Notes: generated from the letters alone by a model not told the origin. A stretch of DNA of 9,331 nt from an uncultured Eubacteriales bacterium (GCA_900549885.1 URQA01000098.1:1-9331); one strand, 5' to 3'; counted from the first letter of the stretch, positions 1-7,843 are shown. A program made the numbers and translations.

Positions 1-647
1 ACAACACCCCCGCCAATCTAGCGGGGATGTGTGCCCTGGCCGGGCTGGACATCGTGGCCCTCACCGACCACAACACCACCGGCAACTGCGCCGCCTTCTG
101 TGCGGCGGCGGAGCGGTACGGCCTGCTGGCCTTGCCGGGAATGGAGCTGACCACCCTAGAGGAAGCCCATATCATCTGCCTGTTTCCTGACCTGGCCTGC
201 GCCAGCGCCTTTGATGCCATTGTACATCACCGGCTCCCCCCCATGGTCAACGACCCGGCTGTGTTCGGCCCCCAGGTCCTCATGGATGCGGACGACCGGG
301 TGCTGGGGGAGGAGACCGCCCTGCTGGCCGGTGCCACTGGTATCGGAGTATACGAGGTGGCCGGCCTGGTCCGCTCCTTCGGCGGGACAGCCTTTCCCGC
401 GCACATCGACCGCCCCTCTTTCTCCGTGCTGTCCAATCTGGGGCTTTGGGACCCGGCTATGGGCTTTCCCTTGGCGGAAGTATCCAAAAATTGTCCTCCG
501 GACCTATTTGACCGCCCGGATCTGTCAGGAGTACGGCACATCACTGCCTGCGACGCCCATTATCTGGATCAAATTCCTGACGCACACCAGTATATGGCCT
601 TGCCGGAGCGCACGCCTCAAGCGGTGCTGGCATGGTTGGCTGGTTAA
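1..647 (+). CDS. PHP-domain phosphoesterase-like protein, 5' partial
   Basis: The frame is open from the first complete codon at position 3, so the gene begins upstream; the ATG at 27 is internal because the residues before it (NTPANLAG) fit the family. PHP proteins bind up to three metals through His, Asp and Glu and usually hydrolyse phosphoesters. Visible motifs are TDHN (63-74), MELTT followed by EEAH, PAHIDRP and the C-terminal DAHY, all metal-ligand segments of the fold. The N-terminal HxH motif must lie upstream of the window. About 215 residues are present, which suggests only some 20-30 are missing. The substrate is unknown. I recall PHP genes lying just upstream of nuoE-type hydrogenase operons in other Clostridia, so a link to the next operon is plausible but inferred. 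About 200 AT-rich bases separate it from nuoE. The family call is secure; the function is open. Confidence 0.85.
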   Translation, partial: NTPANLAGMCALAGLDIVALTDHNTTGNCAAFCAAAERYGLLALPGMELTTLEEAHIICLFPDLACASAFDAIVHHRLPPMVNDPAVFGPQVLMDADDRVLGEETALLAGATGIGVYEVAGLVRSFGGTAFPAHIDRPSFSVLSNLGLWDPAMGFPLAEVSKNCPPDLFDRPDLSGVRHITACDAHYLDQIPDAHQYMALPERTPQAVLAWLAG

Positions 648-687
648 CTTTTTAACAAAATTGGGCATCTTATGCCATTTCCACTCT

Positions 688-737
688 TTAGCACAGCAAA
701 ATCTTCTCGCTCTATTCTGATTGTTAGTTTGTGCTAA
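688..737. promoter_or_regulatory. Inverted repeat in the hydrogenase operon control region
   Basis: TTAGCACA (688-695) and TGTGCTAA (730-737) are perfect 8-base inverted arms separated by 34 bases. The right arm overlaps the proposed -35 region, and a smaller inverted pair GTTAG (723-727)/CTAAC (734-738) sits inside it. The spacing suits two operator half-sites or a bent-DNA site better than an RNA hairpin. The surrounding 645-780 stretch is strikingly AT-rich against the GC-rich genes. No regulator can be assigned from sequence alone. Confidence 0.3.
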
Positions 738-757
738 CCAAAAAATTGTGTTAAAAT
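729..757 (+). promoter_or_regulatory. Candidate promoter of the hydrogenase operon
   Basis: TAAAAT (752-757) resembles a sigma-A -10 box. TTGTGC (729-734) lies 17 bases upstream but matches only the first half of a -35 consensus, so the promoter would be weak or activator-dependent. The -10 lies within an imperfect palindrome, TTGT...ACAA (746-764), resembling a Rex (NADH/NAD+ sensor) operator but 19 rather than 18 bases long. Transcription would start near 764-766, giving an 80-base leader. This is inferred from motif and position only. Confidence 0.35.
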
Positions 758-797
758 CAAACAAAGTTTTGCATTTTTACCTGCTTCAGCATTGATC

Positions 798-821
798 GGC
801 GGTCCTACCGGGAACGCCGCC
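798..821 (+). other. Leader hairpin upstream of nuoE
   Basis: GGCGG (798-802) pairs with CCGCC (817-821), and TCC (803-805) can pair inside with GGA (811-813). The hairpin ends 11 bases before the Shine-Dalgarno sequence at 833-838. It could stabilise the leader or affect translation, but it is short and has no U-tract. Confidence 0.25.
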
Positions 822-832
822 ACATTTCAAAG

Positions 833-838
833 AGGAGG
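833..838 (+). promoter_or_regulatory. Ribosome binding site that sets the nuoE start
   Basis: A perfect AGGAGG stands seven bases before the ATG at 846. This favours 846 over the in-frame ATG at 792, which lies in leader sequence, has no comparable site, and would add 18 residues unlike the family. Confidence 0.85.
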
Positions 839-845
839 AACCCAT

Positions 846-1349
846 ATGCCTAACTGCAAGACCGCAGTCCCCTACCGGGGCACTCCGGAACAGGAGGAAC
901 GGCTGCGCAAGGTCATCGAGGAGCACAAGGGCCAGCCCGGCGCCACCATGCCGGTGCTCCAGGCCGCCCAGGAGATCTTCGGCTATCTGCCGGAGGAGGT
1001 ACAAATCATGGTGGCCGAGGGGCTGGATATCCCGCTCAGCGAGGTCTACGGCGTGTCTACCTTCTACTCCTTCTTCACCCTAAACCCCAAGGGAAAGTAC
1101 CAGATTTCCGTTTGTCTGGGCACCGCCTGTTACGTCAAAGGCGCTGCCGACGTGCTGGACGCGGTGGAGAAAAAGCTGGGCATCTCCCCTGGCGGCATCA
1201 CGAAGGACGGGCTGTTCTCTCTGGACGCCTGCCGGTGCATCGGCGCATGCGGTCTGGCCCCGGTCATGATGATCAATGAGGACGTGTACGGCCGTCTCAC
1301 CCCCGCCCAGGTGGGGCCCATTCTGGACCAATACTTGAAAAAAGGATGA
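846..1349 (+). CDS. nuoE: NuoE/HndA-like [2Fe-2S] subunit of NADH-linked hydrogenase
   Basis: A 167-residue protein of the 24-kDa NADH dehydrogenase family (NuoE, HydC, HndA). It carries one [2Fe-2S] cluster on a thioredoxin-like domain and passes electrons next to the FMN site of NuoF. Residues 15-80 form the helical N-terminal part, with the typical LPEEV and VYGVSTFYSFF segments. The cluster ligands are C90 and C95 (CLGTAC) and C131 and C135 (CIGAC, followed by GLAPV); C129 is an extra cysteine beside them. The length is normal for the family. The start is set by AGGAGG at 833-838. The stop overlaps the next start as ATGA (1346-1349), implying translational coupling. It is the first gene of the hydrogenase operon, so it serves that soluble complex and not a membrane Complex I, since no membrane subunits follow. 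The family call is very secure. Confidence 0.95.
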   Translation: MPNCKTAVPYRGTPEQEERLRKVIEEHKGQPGATMPVLQAAQEIFGYLPEEVQIMVAEGLDIPLSEVYGVSTFYSFFTLNPKGKYQISVCLGTACYVKGAADVLDAVEKKLGISPGGITKDGLFSLDACRCIGACGLAPVMMINEDVYGRLTPAQVGPILDQYLKKG

Positions 1350-1903
1350 AGGAACTCTCTCTTCATCTGCTGGATGTGGCGAAGAATTCCGTTGCCGCCG
1401 GGGCCACCTGGGTGGACATCTCTCTGGACGAGGACAAGGATGGCCGGCTGACCATCGTTATCTCGGACAATGGGCGGGGGATGAGCCCGGAATTTCTGGC
1501 CCAGGTGACCGACCCCTTCACCACCACCCGCACCACCCGAAAGGTGGGCCTGGGCCTGCCGCTGTACCGCATGGCGGCGGAGCAGACCGGGGGCAGCCTG
1601 GATATTCAGAGCACCCTGGGTAAGGGAACCACGGTCACCGCCGTATTCCACCGGCGGCACTTGGACTGCCCTCCCCTGGGGGACCTGGCGGGCACTGTGG
1701 CCCTGCTCATCCAGGGCAGTCCGGAGCTGGACCTTCACTACCGGCACACCACCCCCCGGGGGACGGCGGAGCTGTCCACCGGCGCCCTGCGGGGCATTCT
1801 GGGGCCGGATATCTCCCTGGCCGAGCCGGAGCTGTTCGCCTGGATCACGGATTACATTTCGGAACAAGAAGCCCAAATACAACGAGCTGGAGGAGCGCTA
1901 TGA
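1346..1903 (+). CDS. Small GHKL-fold ATPase embedded in the hydrogenase operon
   Basis: A 185-residue protein with a histidine kinase-type ATP-binding domain over residues 1-101 and a further ~85 residues I do not recognise. The N-box is HLLDVAKNSV (D10, N14), the G1 box is DNGRGM (41-46), the F/G2 region runs DPFTTTRTTRKVGLGL (57-72), and the G3 box is GKGT (92-95). There is no sensor, membrane segment, HAMP or His-phosphotransfer helix, so it is not an ordinary sensor kinase. Anti-sigma kinases of the RsbW/SpoIIAB type are the nearest compact analogues, but the function here is unknown. It overlaps nuoE by four bases and the following gene by four bases (ATGA at 1900-1903), so it is translated together with the complex. 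I recall similar ATPase genes next to nuoE in other clostridial hydrogenase operons. Regulation, assembly or maturation are all possible roles. Confidence 0.85.
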   Translation: MKELSLHLLDVAKNSVAAGATWVDISLDEDKDGRLTIVISDNGRGMSPEFLAQVTDPFTTTRTTRKVGLGLPLYRMAAEQTGGSLDIQSTLGKGTTVTAVFHRRHLDCPPLGDLAGTVALLIQGSPELDLHYRHTTPRGTAELSTGALRGILGPDISLAEPELFAWITDYISEQEAQIQRAGGAL

Positions 1904-2268
1904 AGAGTTTGGAAGAGCTGAAGGCCATCCGCGACAAGATGAAAAAGCAGATGGACCTGCGGGACAGCAGCGAGGACAATATCCGCGTGGTGGTGGGCAT
2001 GGCCACCTGCGGCATCGCCGCAGGCGCCCGCCCTGTGATGACCGCCTTTTTGGATGAGATTGACAAGCGGGGGCTGAAGAATGTCACCGTCTCCCAGACC
2101 GGCTGTATCGGTGTGTGCCGGCTGGAACCCATTGTGGAAGTGTTTGTCCCCGGCCAGGAGAAGGTCACCTATGTAAAAATGAAACCCGAGATGGTCCCCG
2201 TCGTCGTGGAGCAGCACCTGGTCAACCACCAGGTCGTCACCGACTACACCATCGGCGCGGCCGAGTAA
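1900..2268 (+). CDS. hndB: HndB-like thioredoxin-fold [2Fe-2S] protein
   Basis: A 122-residue protein resembling HndB of the tetrameric NADP-reducing/bifurcating hydrogenase HndABCD. It has a short charged N-terminal helix (1-25) followed by a thioredoxin-like ferredoxin domain. Family motifs are MATCGIAAGAR (C37) and TGCIGVCRLEP (C69, C73). Only three candidate cluster cysteines are visible: the position five residues after C37, where NuoF's own N-terminal domain has cysteine, is G42. I recall the CGIAAGAR form as normal for this family, so this is likely a trait and not damage. GGAGGAG (1889-1895) inside the end of the preceding gene serves as ribosome binding site. The nuoF gene follows after 15 bases, with its AAGGAGG overlapping this stop codon. 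The role is inferred as electron transfer or a structural part of the NADH module. Confidence 0.85.
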   Translation: MKSLEELKAIRDKMKKQMDLRDSSEDNIRVVVGMATCGIAAGARPVMTAFLDEIDKRGLKNVTVSQTGCIGVCRLEPIVEVFVPGQEKVTYVKMKPEMVPVVVEQHLVNHQVVTDYTIGAAE

Positions 2269-2283
2269 GGAGGGAAACACAAC

Positions 2284-4086
<1,803 letters not shown>

Positions 4087-4089
4087 GGG

Positions 4090-4095
4090 AAGGAG
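4090..4095 (+). promoter_or_regulatory. Ribosome binding site that sets the hydA start
   Basis: AAGGAG ends eight bases before the ATG at 4104. A GTG at 4095 is in frame but overlaps this site, so it cannot be its start. The mature reading is therefore three residues shorter than the GTG form. Confidence 0.8.
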
Positions 4096-4103
4096 TGACG
4101 AAT

Positions 4104-5864
4104 ATGGAACAGAAAATGATAAATTTGACGATCGACAACATCCCCGTCACCGTTCCCGAGGGTACCACAGTGCTGGAGGCCGCCCGTTCGGCGGGCATCA
4201 AGATTCCCTCCCTGTGCTTCCTGAAGGACGTCAACGAGATCGGGTCCTGCCGCATCTGCGTGGTGGAGGTCAAGGGGGCCCGGAGCCTGATGGCCTCCTG
4301 CGTCTACCCGGTGAGCGAGGGCATGGAGGTCAAGACCAACACCCCCCGGGTACGCCACTCCCGGCAGCTGTCCCTGGAGCTGATCTTGTCCAACCACCGG
4401 ATGGACTGCCTGACTTGCTCCCGCAACGCCCAGTGTGAGCTGCGCCAGCTGGCCGCCGACCTGGGGATCGACGCGGTGCGCTATGCCAACGACGAGCTGC
4501 TGCCCCGCATCGAGGACACCGCCCTGCACCTGGTGCGGGACAACTCCAAGTGCATCCTGTGCCGCCGGTGCGTGGCCACCTGCCGCAAGCTGCAGGAGGT
4601 GGGCGTCATCGGCCCCAACGACCGGGGCTTCCACACCCACATCGGCTGCGCCTTCGACCGGGATCTGAGCGAGGTGGACTGTGTCTCCTGCGGACAGTGC
4701 ATCGTGTCCTGCCCCACCGGCGCTCTGGCGGAGAAGGACTCCACCGCCGAGGTGCTGGCCGCCCTGCACGACCCCACCAAGCACGTGGTGGTGGGCCCCG
4801 CCCCCTCGGTGCGCGTCACCCTGGGCGAGTGCTTCAGCATGCCCATCGGTTCCAATGTGGAGGGCAAGATGGTGTCCGCCCTGCGCCGGCTGGGCTTTGA
4901 CAAGGTGTTTGACGTGGACACCGCCGCCGACTTCACCATCATCGAGGAGGGTACCGAGTTCATCCACCGCCTCACCGAGGGGGGCACCCTGCCCCTCATC
5001 ACCTCCTGCTCCCCCGGCTGGATCCGGTTCTGTGAGCAGCACTACCCCGAGTTCGTGCCCAACCTGTCCTCCTGCAAGTCCCCCCAGCAGATGTTCGGCG
5101 CCCTGGTGAAGAGTTACTACGCCGAAAAGGCGGGCATCGATCCCAAGGACATCTATGTGGTGTCCATTATGCCCTGCACCGCCAAGAAGTACGAGTGCAA
5201 GCGGGAGGAGCAGCGCATGGCCAACGGCTGTATGCCGGTGGACGCCTCCCTCACCACCCGTGAGCTGGCCCGGATGATCACCCAGGCCGGCATGATGTTC
5301 GACCACCTGCCCGACGGGGAGTTCGACCCCATGCTGGGCGTGTCCACCGGCGCGTCGGTCATCTTCGGCGCCACTGGCGGCGTGATGGAGGCCGCTCTGC
5401 GCACCGTGGTGGCCAAGGTCACCGGCAATGAGATGGGCCCCCTGGAGTTCACGGAAGTCCGGGGCACCCAGGGCATCAAGGAGGCCAGCTACGACCTGCC
5501 CGGCAAGACCGTCCGGGTGTGCGTAGCCTCCGGCCTAGCCAACGCCAAGATCGTGCTGGACGGGGTCCGCTCTGGCCAGATGCAGTATGACTTTATCGAG
5601 TTCATGGCCTGCCCCGGCGGCTGCATCAACGGCGGCGGCCAGCCCCTGCACCCGGCTACGGTACGCTCCTTCACCGACCTGCGCACCCTCCGGGCCAAGG
5701 CTCTTTATAAGCAGGACCAGGGTATGGAGTTCCGCAAGAGCCACGAAAATCCTGTGGTCAAGGAGGTCTATGATACCTTCCTGGGTGAGCCCGGCGGCCA
5801 CTTGGCCCACGAGCTGCTCCACTGCACCTATGTGCCCCAGAAACGCTACCGTACGGACGATTGA
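4104..5864 (+). CDS. hydA: [FeFe] hydrogenase catalytic subunit, M3 type (HydA/HndD)
   Basis: A 586-residue cytoplasmic enzyme that interconverts protons and H2 at the H-cluster. The N-terminal plant-type [2Fe-2S] domain has C38, C49, C52 and C66. Next is a His-Cys3 [4Fe-4S] site (H98, C102, C105, C111) and two [4Fe-4S] clusters (C150, C153, C156, C160; C193, C196, C199, C203). The H-domain shows L1 TSCSPGW (300-306), L2 MPCTAKKYE (356-364) and L3 EFMACPGGCINGGGQP (499-514). The small-subunit-like tail (about 520-575) is fused, ending near AHELLHCTYV. There is no extra C-terminal [2Fe-2S] domain such as that of the Thermotoga HydA, as I recall it. Serine at 303 departs from the textbook L1 TSCCPxW, though I recall the TSCSPGW form in NADH-linked clostridial enzymes. 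It is the last gene of the operon, with a terminator 13 bases downstream. Confidence 0.96.
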   Translation: MEQKMINLTIDNIPVTVPEGTTVLEAARSAGIKIPSLCFLKDVNEIGSCRICVVEVKGARSLMASCVYPVSEGMEVKTNTPRVRHSRQLSLELILSNHRMDCLTCSRNAQCELRQLAADLGIDAVRYANDELLPRIEDTALHLVRDNSKCILCRRCVATCRKLQEVGVIGPNDRGFHTHIGCAFDRDLSEVDCVSCGQCIVSCPTGALAEKDSTAEVLAALHDPTKHVVVGPAPSVRVTLGECFSMPIGSNVEGKMVSALRRLGFDKVFDVDTAADFTIIEEGTEFIHRLTEGGTLPLITSCSPGWIRFCEQHYPEFVPNLSSCKSPQQMFGALVKSYYAEKAGIDPKDIYVVSIMPCTAKKYECKREEQRMANGCMPVDASLTTRELARMITQAGMMFDHLPDGEFDPMLGVSTGASVIFGATGGVMEAALRTVVAKVTGNEMGPLEFTEVRGTQGIKEASYDLPGKTVRVCVASGLANAKIVLDGVRSGQMQYDFIEFMACPGGCINGGGQPLHPATVRSFTDLRTLRAKALYKQDQGMEFRKSHENPVVKEVYDTFLGEPGGHLAHELLHCTYVPQKRYRTDD

Positions 5865-5877
5865 GTTTCTTTCCTAT

Positions 5878-5920
5878 ATTCAGGGTCCCGGCCGTTGCCG
5901 GGACCCTGAATTTTTCTTCT
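5878..5920 (+). terminator. Intrinsic terminator of the hydrogenase operon
   Basis: A perfect 14-bp stem (5878-5891 with 5898-5911) closes the six-base loop CCGTTG and runs into TTTTTCTTCT. It begins 13 bases after the hydA stop, and the stem is very GC-rich, as expected for a strong rho-independent terminator. Confidence 0.95.
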
Positions 5921-5924
5921 CTTC

Positions 5925-5936
5925 AGGTGCGCACCT
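5925..5936. repeat. Perfect 12-base palindrome
   Basis: AGGTGCGCACCT is fully self-complementary and sits between the hydA terminator and the next promoter, about 90 bases upstream of the -35 box. It could be a dimeric protein-binding site. Nothing else I recognise lies between 5937 and 6023. Confidence 0.25.
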
Positions 5937-6023
5937 TCTTTCCATGTGGAAAAACTCCCTTTGCAGGATGGAGGTCAGCCCGGCTTCTTTCCATACCGGC
6001 TCCCGACAGCCCCCGATATTCTG

Positions 6024-6052
6024 TTGACTGTCCCTTTTGATGTGTGTATAAT
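6024..6052 (+). promoter_or_regulatory. Near-consensus sigma-A promoter
   Basis: TTGACT (6024-6029) and TATAAT (6047-6052) are separated by 17 bases, matching 5/6 and 6/6 of the consensus. Transcription should begin near 6059, giving a leader of about 50 bases. It is well placed to drive the racemase-like gene and, 56 bases after that gene, dtd. Confidence 0.85.
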
Positions 6053-6096
6053 GTTTTCAAAGACAAATATCCCCCCATTTCGTCCTTTGTGCCGGA

Positions 6097-6103
6097 AAAG
6101 GAG
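6097..6103 (+). promoter_or_regulatory. Ribosome binding site that sets the racemase-like start
   Basis: AAAGGAG stands six bases before the ATG at 6110. The in-frame ATG at 6044 overlaps the promoter's -10 region and would lie upstream of the transcript start, so it is rejected as the start codon. Confidence 0.85.
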
Positions 6104-6109
6104 CTGTTT

Positions 6110-7162
6110 ATGAACACACTGGTTATTGAGAAAAGCGCCTTGAAAAACAACATCAGCCGGGTCAAGGAACTAGCCGGAGGGGCATACATTTACGCCAACC
6201 TCTCTGGAGACGGCTATGGCGCTGGGGCACTGCCCCTGGCCCAGTTTCTCCGGGACGAGGGGATCCGCCGCTTCTGTGTGGACAGTGCCCAAACCGCTGC
6301 CGCCCTGCGCAAAGCCGGCCTGGTAGATGAAGAAATCCTGATGCTTCACTCCACCTCTGACCGAGAAGTGCTGGAGCAGCTGTGCGATCTGAACGCAGTG
6401 TGTTCCATAGGCACCCTGGAGGCAGGCATGGCCCTCAATTCTCTGGCGGAAGGCCGGGCCACCGTGATTGAGGCCCACCTCCAAATCGACTGTGGAATGG
6501 GGTTTGGCGGTTTTCCTGCTGAGGAGCCGGAGAAAATCGTCTCCCTCATCCGCAACCTGCCCAACGTGGCAGTATCCGGCATATACACCCAGCTGGCCAG
6601 CAAACACGCCATGGATGTCCAGCTGTCCGCTTTTCAGCAGGCGGTAGACGCCATCCAAGCCGCCGGATGTGAAACTGGCATCATTCACGCCGCCGGCTCC
6701 TATGCCATGCTCCGCAGCGACCTGTCCCATCTGGACGCGGTGCGGGCAGGCTCCGTGCTGCTGGGCCGGTGCCGCCGTACCCGGGGAGATGGACTGCTCA
6801 CCGTGGGCCGCGGTGAAAGCCAGGTAGACAGCATCCGCTGGCTGCCTAAAGGCCATACAGTCGGCAATGAACGGCATGTGACCCTACGCCGTTCCACCCG
6901 GGTGGCTGTTATTCCGGTGGGTTATCAGCAGGGCTATGGAGTGGACAAGCCCATCTCCGGTTTTTGGGATGCCATCCAACGCCTGTTTCGCGCCCGCCGC
7001 CGCACCGTACGGGTCAACGGCCAGAGAGCCCGGGTTTTGGGCGCTTTGGGCGCCACCGAGACGCTGCTGGATGTCACTGGGATAAAATGCTCGGAGGGGG
7101 ACACGGTGACCTTTGACCTGAATCCGCTGTATGCCAGGGGCTTCCGGCGGGAATACCGCTGA
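6110..7162 (+). CDS. Alanine racemase-like protein lacking the PLP-binding lysine
   Basis: A 350-residue protein with the two-domain fold of alanine racemases (fold type III PLP enzymes). Family landmarks: YANLSGDGYGAG (28-39) at the usual PLP-lysine segment, HLQIDCGMGFGGF (123-135), GIYTQLASKH (157-166), HAAGSYAML (193-201), VRAGSVLLGR (211-220), the C-domain start VAVIPVGYQQGYG (265-277) and LLDVTG (319-324). In active enzymes the first motif is VKANAYGHG or LKGNGYGLG; here S32 stands at the lysine. The C-terminal catalytic tyrosine segment (usually YG.TY) reads VGNERHVTL (251-259), and the CMD motif is degraded to GATET. The arginine that normally faces the pyridine nitrogen (R212) and a phosphate-site serine (S197) remain. 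The protein is likely not a classical racemase; it might bind a ligand or PLP without turnover. It shares a transcript direction with dtd downstream. The fold call is firm; the function is not known. Confidence 0.8.
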   Translation: MNTLVIEKSALKNNISRVKELAGGAYIYANLSGDGYGAGALPLAQFLRDEGIRRFCVDSAQTAAALRKAGLVDEEILMLHSTSDREVLEQLCDLNAVCSIGTLEAGMALNSLAEGRATVIEAHLQIDCGMGFGGFPAEEPEKIVSLIRNLPNVAVSGIYTQLASKHAMDVQLSAFQQAVDAIQAAGCETGIIHAAGSYAMLRSDLSHLDAVRAGSVLLGRCRRTRGDGLLTVGRGESQVDSIRWLPKGHTVGNERHVTLRRSTRVAVIPVGYQQGYGVDKPISGFWDAIQRLFRARRRTVRVNGQRARVLGALGATETLLDVTGIKCSEGDTVTFDLNPLYARGFRREYR

Positions 7163-7168
7163 TACGCC

Positions 7169-7190
7169 CGGGGCGGGAGATCCCGCCCCG
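7169..7190 (+). other. GC-rich hairpin between the racemase-like gene and dtd
   Basis: CGGGGCGGGA (7169-7178) is perfectly complementary to TCCCGCCCCG (7181-7190), leaving GA at the centre. It starts six bases after the upstream stop. No U-tract follows, so it may attenuate, protect the upstream message 3' end or mark processing; it is not a standard terminator. Confidence 0.4.
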
Positions 7191-7218
7191 CCGCCCATTT
7201 AGAAAGCGAGGAACCAAT

Positions 7219-7653
7219 ATGCGAGCAGTTGTGACCCGGGTGAAGCAGGCCCGAGTGGAGATTGGCGGCACGGTCAGCGGCCAGATTGGCCAGGGCCTTC
7301 TGGTGCTGCTGGGCGTGGGGCCAGAGGATACCCCGGCTCATGCCGAAAAGATGGCCGATAAGGTGTGCGGCCTTCGTATCTTTGAGGATGAAAACGAGAA
7401 GATGAACTTAAACTTGGCCGCTGTTGGGGGCGCTGTGCTGGTGGTCAGCCAGTTTACCCTGTATGCTGACACCTCTTCCCGGCGGCCGGGCTTCTCCCAT
7501 GCCGCACCTCCCGCTCTGGCCATTCCCCTGTATGAGCATTTCATGGCCGCGTGCCGGCAGAAGGGGTTCGAGGTCCAACACGGGGAATTTGGTGCAGACA
7601 TGCAGGTGTTCTCCCAGAACGATGGCCCGGTGACCATTCTGCTGGAGGTGTGA
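7219..7653 (+). CDS. dtd: D-aminoacyl-tRNA deacylase
   Basis: A 144-residue protein of the DTD family. It hydrolyses the ester bond of D-aminoacyl-tRNAs (and mischarged glycyl-tRNA-Ala) in the cytoplasm, recycling tRNA and keeping D-residues out of proteins. It opens with the family start MRAVVTRVKQARVEI. The active-site segment is SQFTLYAD (77-84), and the cross-subunit Gly-cisPro motif lies in NDGPVT (134-139, G136-P137). The length is normal and no truncation is seen. A modest ribosome binding site, GCGAGGA (7206-7212), lies six bases before the ATG. It follows the racemase-like gene by 56 bases on the same strand, so the two may be co-transcribed despite the hairpin between them. The identification is secure. 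Confidence 0.95.
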   Translation: MRAVVTRVKQARVEIGGTVSGQIGQGLLVLLGVGPEDTPAHAEKMADKVCGLRIFEDENEKMNLNLAAVGGAVLVVSQFTLYADTSSRRPGFSHAAPPALAIPLYEHFMAACRQKGFEVQHGEFGADMQVFSQNDGPVTILLEV

Positions 7654-7673
7654 GAGCCTGCGGCCCTTGCATC

Positions 7674-7692
7674 CCAAGGACGAAGTCCTTGG
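7674..7692. repeat. Hairpin with three-base loop just after dtd
   Basis: CCAAGGAC (7674-7681) pairs perfectly with GTCCTTGG (7685-7692) around GAA. It lies 20 bases past the dtd stop and has no proper U-tract. It is one of several hairpins of the same form in this intergenic region. Confidence 0.6.
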
Positions 7693-7702
7693 CACCTCTT
7701 TG

Positions 7703-7752
7703 GCTCCCCCCTCTGCGGGGGAGCTGTCCGCCGCTAGGCGGACTGGGGGGGT
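7703..7752. repeat. C5/G5 palindromic repeat, copy 1
   Basis: GCTCCCCC (7703-7710) pairs with GGGGGAGC (7717-7724). A second hairpin follows, GTCCGCC (7726-7732) with GGCGGAC (7737-7743), and then a distal G-run (7745-7751). The first C-run can pair with either G-run, so two folds compete. I recall closely similar elements scattered through Faecalibacterium and related genomes. See the copy at 7855-7899. Confidence 0.65.
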
Positions 7753-7780
7753 ATCCAAAGGCTTCACCTTTGAGAAACGA

Positions 7781-7816
7781 GTTTTCCAAGTGCTTCGCAC
7801 TTGGGGAACAGTTTTT
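7781..7816 (+). terminator. Possible intrinsic terminator for the racemase-like/dtd unit
   Basis: A 13-bp stem (7781-7793 with 7797-7809, two G-U pairs) closes a TTC loop. It is followed by AG and five T (7812-7816). The GC-rich core is CCAAGTGC/GCACTTGG. It lies about 130 bases after the dtd stop and could end that transcript, though it also belongs to the local hairpin family. Confidence 0.5.
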
Positions 7817-7843
7817 CCCGACCCCATTTCTTTTGACAGCGCC
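7814..7843 (+). repeat. Inverted repeat pair, left arm
   Basis: This 30-base segment is the reverse complement of 8389-8418 with a single mismatch (7821 against 8411), including 22 consecutive perfect bases (7822-7843). It contains TTTCTTTTGACAGCGCC. The pair encloses 545 bases. Confidence 0.85.

Noticed and set aside
664..680. Small GGCAT/ATGCC hairpin after the PHP gene as a terminator
   Set aside because: Only five base pairs with ATTT after it; too weak to call.
792..848. Upstream ATG for nuoE
   Set aside because: No ribosome binding site, sits in a leader hairpin, and the added residues do not fit the family; the ATG at 846 has a perfect AGGAGG.
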